38,290 nt of DNA from Bacteroidales bacterium (GTDB lineage Bacteria > Bacteroidota > Bacteroidia > Bacteroidales > UBA12481). Below, one piece after another: positions 24,916 to 32,003 of the stretch. The notes below the pieces were generated by a model. It saw only the letters and a list, made by a program, of their open reading frames with translations, ran no database searches and had not been told where the DNA came from. Every line of letters starts with the position of its first letter. Position 1 is the stretch's first letter. The DNA is taken from NCBI GenBank assembly GCA_023145515.1, contig JAGLDP010000004.1:1-38290 (forward strand), given 5' to 3'. Both the position numbers and the translations under genes were made by a program.

Positions 24916-26028
24916 ATGTCAAATAAAACTCCTGCAACTCGCCTCCTCTCTCTCGATGCCCTTCGTGGCTTCGATATGTTCTGGATTATTGGTGGCGGTG
25001 CCTTTTTTACGGCTCTGATTGATGCTACCGGATGGGGATGGCTGGAGGGAGTGTCGAAACAATTACATCATGTAAAATGGGATGGCTTCAGAGCCTGGGA
25101 TTTGATCTTCCCTCTGTTCATGTTTATTGCGGGTGTTGCTATTCCTTATGCCATTTTAAGTAAGCTCAAAAAGGGACAATCAAAATCGAGCCTGGTTATG
25201 AAGATTATTAAGCGGGGTGTGATTCTGGTTTTTCTGGGCTTCGTCTATAATGGAATATTCAAATTGCAGTTTGGTGATCCTGGTTTTCGCTTTGCGAGTG
25301 TATTAGGACAAATAGGACTGGCATATCTTATTGCAGGATTGATAGTTATCTATACCCGAAATTTCAAATTCAGATTGATGTGGTTGGCCGGAATGTTGTT
25401 GGGAATTGCTATTCTCCAGTTGTTTATTCCGGTTCCTGGGTTCGGGGCCGGCGTTCTTACTCCTGAAGGAAGTATTAATAGTTATATTGATCAGATGCTT
25501 TTACCCGGAAGGTTACACGGAAAAGTTTTTGATCCTGAAGGCCTGTTGTGCATTGTTTCTGCTGCCGGGATCACCCTGATGGGGGTGCTGGCGGGTGAAA
25601 TTCTGAGAAATAAATCCTGGGGAGAGTATAAAAAGGTGCTCTACCTTGCTATTGCAGGTGTGACAGGTATTGTACTGGCATTAATTCTACAACCTTTTTA
25701 TCCTGTGATTAAAGCTGCCTGGACCACCACCTTTAATCTATTGGCAGGTGGAATCAGCTTTCTGCTACTTGCACTGTTTTACTTGGTAATCGATATTTGG
25801 AAAATTCAAAAATGGGCTTTCTTCTTCCGGGTAATCGGACTCAATTCCATTACCATTTATCTGGGAATGCGGATAATCGATTTTTATCATACTTCTCAAT
25901 TCTTTCTGGGAGGGATATCAGAAATCTCAGGCGACTATGGAAGAGTAATCTACTTGGGTGGCGTTATTTTGGCAGAGTGGCTTTTCTTGTACTTTTTGTA
26001 TAAGAAGAAGATCTTTTTACGGGTTTAA
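24916..26028 (+). CDS. Polytopic acyltransferase-like membrane protein (DUF5009/HGSNAT-like)
   Basis: A 370-residue integral membrane protein with about ten hydrophobic segments. The N-terminus RLLSLDALRGFDMFWIIGGGAFF and the following KWDGFRAWDLIFPLFMFIAGVAIPYA are the hallmarks of the DUF5009 family, related to heparan-alpha-glucosaminide N-acetyltransferase, which moves acetyl groups across a membrane to glucosamine. The exact acceptor in bacteria is unknown; acetylation or transport linked to glycan use is an inference supported only by the GH92 gene a few kilobases away. The stop codon TAA overlaps the first unit of the heptamer array at 26027. Confidence 0.83.
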   Translation: MSNKTPATRLLSLDALRGFDMFWIIGGGAFFTALIDATGWGWLEGVSKQLHHVKWDGFRAWDLIFPLFMFIAGVAIPYAILSKLKKGQSKSSLVMKIIKRGVILVFLGFVYNGIFKLQFGDPGFRFASVLGQIGLAYLIAGLIVIYTRNFKFRLMWLAGMLLGIAILQLFIPVPGFGAGVLTPEGSINSYIDQMLLPGRLHGKVFDPEGLLCIVSAAGITLMGVLAGEILRNKSWGEYKKVLYLAIAGVTGIVLALILQPFYPVIKAAWTTTFNLLAGGISFLLLALFYLVIDIWKIQKWAFFFRVIGLNSITIYLGMRIIDFYHTSQFFLGGISEISGDYGRVIYLGGVILAEWLFLYFLYKKKIFLRV

Positions 26029-26089
26029 GACCTAAGACCTAAGACCCAAGACCTAAATTAGACCAAAGAATAAAGACTAAAGAACGAAG
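26027..26089 (+). repeat. Heptamer array (AAGACCN family), left inverted end
   Basis: Nine units in phase: AAGACCT, AAGACCT, AAGACCC, AAGACCT, AAATTAG, ACCAAAG, AATAAAG, ACTAAAG, AACGAAG. Unit for unit it matches the reverse complement of the array at 26611-26680 with about ten differences over 63 bases. It begins on the stop codon of the upstream membrane protein gene. Confidence 0.88.
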
Positions 26090-26105
26090 TTAATACAGAA
26101 TAAAT

Positions 26106-26190
26106 GACACTGTCTTATTTCTTGACTTGTCTCTTCAGTCTTAAGACTTAAGTCTAGTTTGGTCTTAGGTCTTAGGTCTTTGGTCTTAAG
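26106..26190 (-). repeat. Heptamer array and flanking repeat, copy 2
   Basis: Reverse complement of this block matches 15121-15204 at nearly nine of ten positions, including the non-tandem part ACTTAAG-TCTTAAG-ACTGAAG. The array overlaps the 3' end of the four-helix-bundle gene, which reads its last residues (LRPKT) and TAA stop from it. Confidence 0.88.
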
Positions 26191-26543
26191 TTTTGGCTCT
26201 TAAGTTTTAAGTCAGCTTTTTTCGCGATTGTACTAAATATTCGTTTTAGTTCGATTATTTCACATTCAATTTTTTCTGTTTCAATCTTTCCTGTTTTTAT
26301 TTTTGACAAATATTTAATCCAATATTCTGTTTCCTTCAATTCTTTTTGAGCGATCTTTATTTTATTTAAGAAATCACGGTAGGAACTAGATGCTTGTGAC
26401 TCAGAATAGTTTGCACCAACGGAGGTCGAAGATTTTATTATCTGCTTAATAACTGGCTCAATAAATTGATCATTCATGAGCGGTTTAAGGGATTCAAAAA
26501 TCCTAACCGCGAATTCGACCAATCTGTTTTGTAAATCATTCAT
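26172..26543 (-). CDS. Four-helix-bundle protein (23S rRNA intervening-sequence/S23 family)
   Basis: A 123-residue, all-helical protein. Signatures of the family are RIFESLKPL, the central IIKSSTSVGANYSESQASSSYRDFLNKIKIAQKELKETEYWIKYL, and a Lys/Glu-rich last helix. Homologues occur in intervening sequences of 23S rRNA and, more often, as free-standing genes; they are structurally related to the Avd accessory protein of diversity-generating retroelements. Biochemical function is not established, although nucleic-acid binding is suspected. The last residues (NLRPKT) come from a heptamer array. The gene lies between inverted arrays, so it may be part of a mobile or repeat-associated unit. Confidence 0.85.
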   Translation of the reverse strand: MNDLQNRLVEFAVRIFESLKPLMNDQFIEPVIKQIIKSSTSVGANYSESQASSSYRDFLNKIKIAQKELKETEYWIKYLSKIKTGKIETEKIECEIIELKRIFSTIAKKADLKLKSQNLRPKT

Positions 26544-26610
26544 ATTGCATAGAGTTTATTAGTATAGATGAATAAAGTCGAGTGAAATGGAAAATAATCG
26601 TGATCTTTTT

Positions 26611-26680
26611 CAGTCTTAAGTCTTAAGTCTTTCGTCTTCGGTCAAATTTTGGTCTTGGGTCTTCGGTCTTAGGTCTTAAA
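26611..26680 (-). repeat. Heptamer array upstream of gltX, right inverted end
   Basis: Ten 7-base units. Its reverse complement reads AAGACCT, AAGACCG, AAGACCC, AAGACCA, AAATTTG, ACCGAAG, ACGAAAG, ACTTAAG, ACTTAAG, and so on. The first eight units equal the array inside gltX (27065-27120) except for one base. It also pairs with 26027-26089 and runs into the gltX promoter. Confidence 0.92.
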
Positions 26681-26692
26681 AGAGTATTTTTG
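26662..26692 (+). promoter_or_regulatory. Candidate gltX promoter, -33 box within a heptamer array
   Basis: TTCG at 26662-26665 and TATTTTTG at 26685-26692 are 19 bases apart, fitting TTTG/TAnnTTTG with one mismatch in the -33 box. The -33 box is part of the repeat array. Transcription would start near 26698, about 12 bases before the ATG. Confidence 0.55.
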
Positions 26693-26709
26693 CAAAAAAA
26701 AATATTCAT

Positions 26710-28299
26710 ATGTCCACAAGAGTCCGTTTCGCCCCATCACCCACAGGCCCCCTCCACATGGGTGGTGTTAGAACAGCTTTGTTTAATTACCTCTTTGCTA
26801 AGAAGCATGGTGGTACGATGATCCTCCGGATTGAGGATACTGATCAGAATAGGTATGTTGCTGGTGCTGAGGAGTATATCATGGAGTCTTTGGCCTGGAG
26901 TGGGATAAAGATTGATGAGGGTGTTAAAGAAGGTGGTGAGTATGGTCCTTATCGACAGTCTGAGCGGAAGGAAATTTATAAGGAATATGCTGATCGTTTG
27001 ATTGAGAATGGGTGGGCTTATTATGCTTTTGATACTGCGGAGGAACTGAATGCTTGGAGAGAAAAAGACCTAAGACCGAAGACCGAAGACCAAAATTTGA
27101 CCGAAGACGAAAGACTTAAGACCTGGAAGTTTTCTTACGATACAGGCACTAGAAAATATTTGAAAAACTCATTGAGCATGCCGGCCAAGGAAGTGGAGCA
27201 GTTAATGGATGAGGGGGTGCCTTATGTTGTTCGGTTTATGTTTCCTTTGGATGAGGAGATTGTGATGCAGGATCTTATTCGTGGTGAGGTTCGGGTGAAT
27301 ACTGCTGCGCTTGATGATAAGGTGCTGTTTAAGTCTGATGGCATGCCTACTTATCATTTGGCCAATGTGGTTGATGATCATTTGATGAAGATTTCGCACG
27401 TGATTCGTGGTGAGGAATGGTTGCCTTCTATGCCGCTGCATGTGATGCTTTATAAGGCTTTTGGATGGACAGATACTCAGCCTGAGTTTGCGCATTTGCC
27501 CTTGATAATGAAGCCTGTAGGTAAAGGTAAATTGAGTAAACGAGATGGAGATAAATTGGGATTTCCGGTATTTCCGATCAATTGGAAGAATCAGGAAACC
27601 GGCGATGAAGCTTCCGGATATCGTGAAGCAGGGTATTTGCCTGAGGCTTTTGTTAATATGCTGGCTCTTTTGGGATGGAATCCGGGAACTGAGCAAGAAA
27701 TATTCTCAATGAAACAATTGATCAAAGCTTTCAGCCTTGAGAGAGTTGGAAAGTCTGGTAGTCGCTTTGATCCGGAGAAATCAAAGAGCCTGAATCATGC
27801 TTATATTCAGAAGTTGGGTGATGCAGTATTGGGGTGGTTGTTAGTGTCTCAGGGATTCGGGGACTCGAGGATACAGGGATTTGGGGACTCGGGACTTGAG
27901 AGTCAAAGTAAAATGAAACAAGTTGTTGGTTTGGTTAAGGAGCGGATGAATTTTCTAACTGATTTTTGGGATCAGTCTTATTTCTTTTTTGAGGCGCCTA
28001 CTGTATATGATGCTAAGATGGTGAAGAAGGCTTGGAAAGAGGCGACGGGGGAGAGGATGGGGAAGATTATTGAGATTATTCGGGAAGTTGAAGGCTCAGG
28101 GCTCAAGGCTCAGGATTATGAAGATGGTATTAAGGCTTGGATTACTGAGGAGGATATTGGGATGGGCTTGGTTATGAATCCTTTGCGTTTGTCTTTGGTT
28201 GGGGCTCCTAAGGGACCTGGCGTTTTTGATATTATGGAGGTTTTGGGGAAAGAGGAAGTGATCAACAGAATTCAGAAGGCAATTACTATCTTAGGATAA
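26710..28299 (+). CDS. gltX: Glutamyl-tRNA synthetase with repeat-derived insertions
   Basis: A 529-residue class I aminoacyl-tRNA synthetase that charges tRNA-Glu. The HIGH-type motif is PSPTGPLHMGG near the N-terminus and the KMSKS-type motif is GKLSKRDGDK. Sequence follows the Bacteroidota GltX pattern throughout (RIEDTDQNRYVAGAEEYI, HVIRGEEWLPSMPLHV, GYREAGYLPEAFVNMLALLGWNPG). It differs in an insertion after ELNAWREK of about 20 residues (DLRPKTEDQNLTEDERLK) coded by a heptamer array, a second repeat-derived stretch (QGFGDSRIQGFGDSGLES), and a third short one (GSGLKAQ). All keep the frame. The protein is about 20 residues longer than relatives I recall. GH92 follows after 12 bases. Confidence 0.95.
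   Translation: MSTRVRFAPSPTGPLHMGGVRTALFNYLFAKKHGGTMILRIEDTDQNRYVAGAEEYIMESLAWSGIKIDEGVKEGGEYGPYRQSERKEIYKEYADRLIENGWAYYAFDTAEELNAWREKDLRPKTEDQNLTEDERLKTWKFSYDTGTRKYLKNSLSMPAKEVEQLMDEGVPYVVRFMFPLDEEIVMQDLIRGEVRVNTAALDDKVLFKSDGMPTYHLANVVDDHLMKISHVIRGEEWLPSMPLHVMLYKAFGWTDTQPEFAHLPLIMKPVGKGKLSKRDGDKLGFPVFPINWKNQETGDEASGYREAGYLPEAFVNMLALLGWNPGTEQEIFSMKQLIKAFSLERVGKSGSRFDPEKSKSLNHAYIQKLGDAVLGWLLVSQGFGDSRIQGFGDSGLESQSKMKQVVGLVKERMNFLTDFWDQSYFFFEAPTVYDAKMVKKAWKEATGERMGKIIEIIREVEGSGLKAQDYEDGIKAWITEEDIGMGLVMNPLRLSLVGAPKGPGVFDIMEVLGKEEVINRIQKAITILG
27065..27120 (+). repeat. Heptamer array inside gltX
   Basis: Eight units: AAGACCT, AAGACCG, AAGACCG, AAGACCA, AAATTTG, ACCGAAG, ACGAAAG, ACTTAAG. It is identical to the reverse complement of 26625-26680 apart from one base. 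It codes the DLRPKTEDQNLTEDERLK insertion and has no stop in the gltX frame. Confidence 0.93.
27851..27899 (+). repeat. Second heptamer array inside gltX (GGGGACTC type)
   Basis: Seven units in phase (AGGGATT, CGGGGAC, TCGAGGA, TACAGGG, ATTTGGG, GACTCGG, GACTTGA). It codes QGFGDSRIQGFGDSGLE, where the seven-residue period GFGDSRI/GFGDSGL is visible in the protein. Confidence 0.78.
28091..28114 (+). repeat. Third short array inside gltX (AAGGCTC type)
   Basis: AAGGCTC, AGGGCTC, AAGGCTC and a partial unit, coding EGSGLKAQ. The same unit forms the arrays at 31976-32003 and 35948-35975. Confidence 0.7.
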
Positions 28300-28311
28300 C
28301 GTTTTGATCGT

Positions 28312-30648
28312 ATGAAGTTTTCAGTCTTATCTCTAATTTTGGTCTTCGGTCCCCTGATTGGGTCTGGGGCAGGCTTTTGGTCTTCGGTCTTAGCCCAGTC
28401 AAGACCTGTCGATCTGGTCTATCCCCAGCTGGATGCCGCGAATTCGCGGTGGATTTTCTTTAGTTCTGCTTCTCGTCCTTTCGGGATGGTGAATCTATCA
28501 CCTGATACTGAGTTGGATGGAGCCTGGAATAGTGGCTATGTTTATGGCACGGAGGAGATTAAGGGTTTTAGCCATATTCATGCCTGGCAGATGGCTGGTA
28601 TTTCTGTAATGCCAGTAGTTAGTGATAAGTCAATCAATCATATTAAACGCAACTTACGTTCAAATTTTAGTCACGATACTGAGAAAGTAACACCGGGATA
28701 CCATAGTGTGATTCTTGATAGGTTTGGTATTGAAGTAGAACTAACTTCTACTCAGAGGGTTGGTTTTCATCGCTATACATATCCCGAAGGTGCAGAACCA
28801 AAAATTGTTATTAATCTCAGCGATAATCTTGGTCCTTCAAAAATGGCTAAGGCCTGCATAAGAAAGGTAAATAAGCATGAGCTGAAAGGATATGTGGTGA
28901 ATGATCGTACCATTCGTCGTCCACATCAGGTGAAGGTCTATTTTTATATCCGGCTGGATGGAGAGATACTGAAGATGGATGGCTGGAGAGGACTGAAATC
29001 GATGAAGGAAGTCAGGAAAGCCAAGGGTATGAATCCGGGAGCTATCCTAACCTTTACCGAGGAGAGCGGTTCTCAGATACTGATGAAGGTGGGCATTAGT
29101 TATGTGAGTATTAAGCAGGCAAAGAAGAATTTGGATACAGAACTATCGGATTGGGATTTTGATGCGGTGGTAACTGAATCTAAGGAGGAATGGAATGAAC
29201 TGTTATCAGGAATTAAAATTGAAGGAGGAAGCTTGGATGATCAGCGTCGTTTTTATACTGACCTGTGGCATAGTTTATTAGGGCGGCGGATTATAAATGA
29301 TGTGGATGGTAAATATGCTGATTACACTTCGGGCAAAAAGAAAAACCGTAAACTTCCGGTAGATGAAGATGGAGATCCCAAACACAACCATTATAACTCA
29401 GATGCATTCTGGGGAGCTCAATGGACTCTCAATACTCTTTGGTCCTTGGCCTATCCTGAAATCACATCCGAATTTTGTCAGTCCTTTTTGCAATACTATC
29501 GGGATGGGGGATTAATCCCAAGAGGTCCATCCGGAGGAAATTATACTTATGTGATGACAGGGGCGTCAAGTACTCCATTCTTTGTGAGTGCGTATATGAA
29601 GGGGATTCGTGATTGGGATGTTGACCTGGCTTATGAGGGACTTAAGAAGAATCACATGCCGGGTGGATTAATGGGAAAGGCTGGATATGAGCATGGTACA
29701 GTTGTTGGCGGAGGGATAGAAAATTACATCAAACTGGGCTACGTCCCTTATCCTTATACCAAAAAATTGAGGGCTTTTCATTTGCAGGGGGCCGGACAAA
29801 CACTTGAATATTCTTATCAGGATTTTACTCTGGCTCAGTTAGCAAAGGAGCTCAAACATGAAGCCGATTATCAGAATTTCATGAGTCGTTCGCAGAATTA
29901 TCGAAACTTATGGGATGCCCAATCGGGTTTTTTTCATCCTCGTAACAGATCCGGACAATGGGTTGGGCCTTTTGATCCCTACGCTCATGCCAAGGGATTT
30001 GTTGAATGTAATGCTGCACAGGCTACTTGGTTTGTTCCGCATGATTACGACGGACTGGCTGAGCTGATGGGTGGCAAAGACAAGCTGATAGAGCGCCTGA
30101 ATTTATCATTTGAGCAGGCTTCTGTTTTTGGATTTACTGCCGGAAAATCGCACGATCAGGAAACACAAAAAGAGCTTAGTCGGATACCCATCAATTATGG
30201 TAATCAGCCATCAATGCAAACGGCCTTTATTTTCAATGCAGTGGGTGCTCCGTGGCTGACTCAGAAGTGGTCTCGTGCTGTTGTTGATTCTGTGTATTCA
30301 GGACTAAATCCATATACAGGATATAATGGGGATGAAGATCAGGGACAGATGGGTTCACTTGCGGTATTGATGAAAATTGGATTATTTCAATTGGATGGAG
30401 GAACTACCAAAGATCCCATTTATCAAATCGGGAGTCCTGTGTTTGATTACATTGAGATACAGCTGAATACAGATTATTATGATGGTGGTCATTTTGTGAT
30501 CCGCAGCATAAATAATTCAAAAGAAAACGTATATATTCAATCCGTAAAATTGAATGGGGTTATGCTTGATCGCTACTACCTGCACCATAGTGAGATAATC
30601 AGTGGCGGAGAGTTAGAGCTAGAGATGGGGCCTCAAGCAAAATATTAA
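28312..30648 (+). CDS. GH92-like secreted glycosidase (alpha-mannosidase family), divergent
   Basis: A 778-residue secreted enzyme. It shows the GH92 order: an N-terminal beta-sandwich (VYPQLDAANSRWIFFSSASRPFGMVNLSPDTELDGAWNSGY), then an (alpha/alpha)6 domain with SDAFWGAQWTLNTLW, FVECNAAQATWFVPHDYDGL, YGNQPSMQTAFIFN and NGDEDQGQMGSL. GH92 enzymes are calcium-dependent exo-alpha-mannosidases. E565 (in ECN, usually EGN) may be the acid and D674/D676 (usually in GNDD) the base. G-to-C, W-to-A and E-to-Q changes relative to the usual EGNxWQY and GNEPS motifs mark a distant subgroup, so specificity is open. The signal peptide is coded partly by a heptamer array. The S37-like peptidase follows after 24 bases. 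Confidence 0.85.
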   Translation: MKFSVLSLILVFGPLIGSGAGFWSSVLAQSRPVDLVYPQLDAANSRWIFFSSASRPFGMVNLSPDTELDGAWNSGYVYGTEEIKGFSHIHAWQMAGISVMPVVSDKSINHIKRNLRSNFSHDTEKVTPGYHSVILDRFGIEVELTSTQRVGFHRYTYPEGAEPKIVINLSDNLGPSKMAKACIRKVNKHELKGYVVNDRTIRRPHQVKVYFYIRLDGEILKMDGWRGLKSMKEVRKAKGMNPGAILTFTEESGSQILMKVGISYVSIKQAKKNLDTELSDWDFDAVVTESKEEWNELLSGIKIEGGSLDDQRRFYTDLWHSLLGRRIINDVDGKYADYTSGKKKNRKLPVDEDGDPKHNHYNSDAFWGAQWTLNTLWSLAYPEITSEFCQSFLQYYRDGGLIPRGPSGGNYTYVMTGASSTPFFVSAYMKGIRDWDVDLAYEGLKKNHMPGGLMGKAGYEHGTVVGGGIENYIKLGYVPYPYTKKLRAFHLQGAGQTLEYSYQDFTLAQLAKELKHEADYQNFMSRSQNYRNLWDAQSGFFHPRNRSGQWVGPFDPYAHAKGFVECNAAQATWFVPHDYDGLAELMGGKDKLIERLNLSFEQASVFGFTAGKSHDQETQKELSRIPINYGNQPSMQTAFIFNAVGAPWLTQKWSRAVVDSVYSGLNPYTGYNGDEDQGQMGSLAVLMKIGLFQLDGGTTKDPIYQIGSPVFDYIEIQLNTDYYDGGHFVIRSINNSKENVYIQSVKLNGVMLDRYYLHHSEIISGGELELEMGPQAKY
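28321..28397 (-). repeat. Degenerate heptamer array in the GH92 signal peptide
   Basis: TTTTGGTCTTCGGTC occurs near 28337 and TTTTGGTCTTCGGTCTTAG near 28374, both matching the reverse-strand form of the AAGACCN arrays. The stretch codes most of the signal peptide (LILVFGPLIGSGAGFWSSVLAQ). Confidence 0.68.
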
Positions 30649-30672
30649 CTAAAATAGAAATCCAAAATCGAT

Positions 30673-31977
30673 ATGAAGCAACGAATACTCATTTCATTAT
30701 TTCTATTGCTTATTGCTGGTTTTCAGCTTAATGCACAGGAAGAAAAATCTGAATTTTTGAAAACTCTTGAGGCCATTGAGGGTGTTGAAGTTATTGGTTC
30801 TGCCAGATCTGGCAAACAATTTACTGAGGCCTATGAGCTCAAGTTTACTCAGCCTGTAAATCACAATTATCCTACGGGGCTTACTTTTACCCAGCGGATG
30901 TTTATTGGACATGTAGGCTATGATCGACCAATGGTTCTTAGCACCTCTGGGTACCAGGCACGTGGATTGGGTAATGCAGAGCCAGCTCAGTTATTAAAGG
31001 CCAATCTGATTAGGGTTGAGCACCGGTATTTTGGTGAATCTGTACCTGATCCTCTTATCTGGGATAATCTTACCGTTTGGCAAGCTGCCACTGATCATCA
31101 TCGTATTGTTCAGACTTTTAAAAAGTTGTATGAAGGAAAATGGGTCAGTACCGGACATAGTAAGGATGGGCAGACTGCCATAATGTTTAAGGCGATTTAT
31201 CCTGATGATATCGATGTGGCTATTCCGTATGTGGCTCCGTTGAATAAGGGAAAAGTTGATCCGAGGATTTATGATTTTCTGTCTAGTGTTGGAACCGATA
31301 AGGAGCGCCAGAAGGTTTATGAATATCAGATAGCGATGTTTGAAAAAAAGGATCAGATCATGCCAATCATTAAAGAAATGGCTGAGAAGCGAAAATGGAA
31401 TTTCACTATGGGTATCGAAAGAGGATATGATTTGGCCGTATTAGAGTTTCCTTTTGCCATGTGGCAGTATGGCGCTTTCAAGCCTATGAGTCTTCCTGGA
31501 AAAGAAGCTGATCCGGAGGAATTATTAAAGCCATTTTATCAGGTTAATGCTCTCTTTTACTTCAGTGAGCCAGGCATAGTAGGATTTCTTCCACACTATT
31601 ATCAGGCCATGAATGAGATGGGATATTACGGGTATGATGTGAAACCTTTCCAGAAATATTTGCCTGATACTGTCGATATCACCTGGGATTTTACTCTGAC
31701 GCCCTATGGAATAGATACAACTTTCAACCCAAATACTCTAAAATATATGCATGATTTTGTCCAGAATCGGGGCGATAACATGCTATACATTTATGGTGAG
31801 TACGACACCTGGACAGCCACCGGAGTTACCAAAATTACTGGTCTGGCAGATGCTCTTGTTATGATCCAGTCAGGCGGTTATCATGGGTCGCATATTACTG
31901 CTTTTCCTGAGAAGGAACAAAAGAAGATTTTTGCGACACTGAGCAGGTGGCTTGAGATGGAAGTGCCGGTGAAATAG
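30673..31977 (+). CDS. S37-like (PS-10) secreted serine aminopeptidase
   Basis: A 434-residue protein with a signal peptide (LISLFLLLIAGFQLNAQ). It looks like the S37 prolyl tripeptidyl-aminopeptidase family of alpha/beta hydrolases: FTQPVNHNYPTGLTFTQRMFIGHVG, LIRVEHRYFGESVP, WVSTGHSKDGQTA with putative nucleophile S163, GEYDTW with D378, and GGYHGSH with H404. The nucleophile loop is GHSKDG rather than the SKGG form usual in the family. A role in extracellular peptide digestion is likely from the family. It follows the GH92 gene closely, so the two probably share a transcript. Its TAG stop lies at the edge of an array. Confidence 0.8.
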   Translation: MKQRILISLFLLLIAGFQLNAQEEKSEFLKTLEAIEGVEVIGSARSGKQFTEAYELKFTQPVNHNYPTGLTFTQRMFIGHVGYDRPMVLSTSGYQARGLGNAEPAQLLKANLIRVEHRYFGESVPDPLIWDNLTVWQAATDHHRIVQTFKKLYEGKWVSTGHSKDGQTAIMFKAIYPDDIDVAIPYVAPLNKGKVDPRIYDFLSSVGTDKERQKVYEYQIAMFEKKDQIMPIIKEMAEKRKWNFTMGIERGYDLAVLEFPFAMWQYGAFKPMSLPGKEADPEELLKPFYQVNALFYFSEPGIVGFLPHYYQAMNEMGYYGYDVKPFQKYLPDTVDITWDFTLTPYGIDTTFNPNTLKYMHDFVQNRGDNMLYIYGEYDTWTATGVTKITGLADALVMIQSGGYHGSHITAFPEKEQKKIFATLSRWLEMEVPVK

Positions 31978-32003
31978 GGCTCAAGGCTCAAGGCTCAGGG
32001 CAG
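31976..32003. repeat. Heptamer array between convergent genes (AAGGCTC type)
   Basis: AGGGCTC, AAGGCTC, AAGGCTC, AGGGCAG. The array forms the whole 17-base gap between two convergent genes. The TAG of the peptidase gene overlaps its first bases, and the TGA of the DUF4252 gene (31995-31997 on the minus strand) is read from inside it. Confidence 0.8.

Larger units (their letters stand above)
26027..26680. mobile_element. Putative element: four-helix-bundle gene between inverted heptamer arrays
   Basis: The outer arrays (26027-26089 and 26611-26680) are imperfect inverted repeats of about 63 bases. Between them lie a four-helix-bundle gene of the type known from rRNA intervening sequences and a third array. 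No transposase is present and no target-site duplication was seen. The mobile interpretation is inference from structure. Confidence 0.4.

Noticed and set aside
26172-26543. rRNA intervening sequence
   Set aside because: The protein family fits, but there is no 23S rRNA around it.
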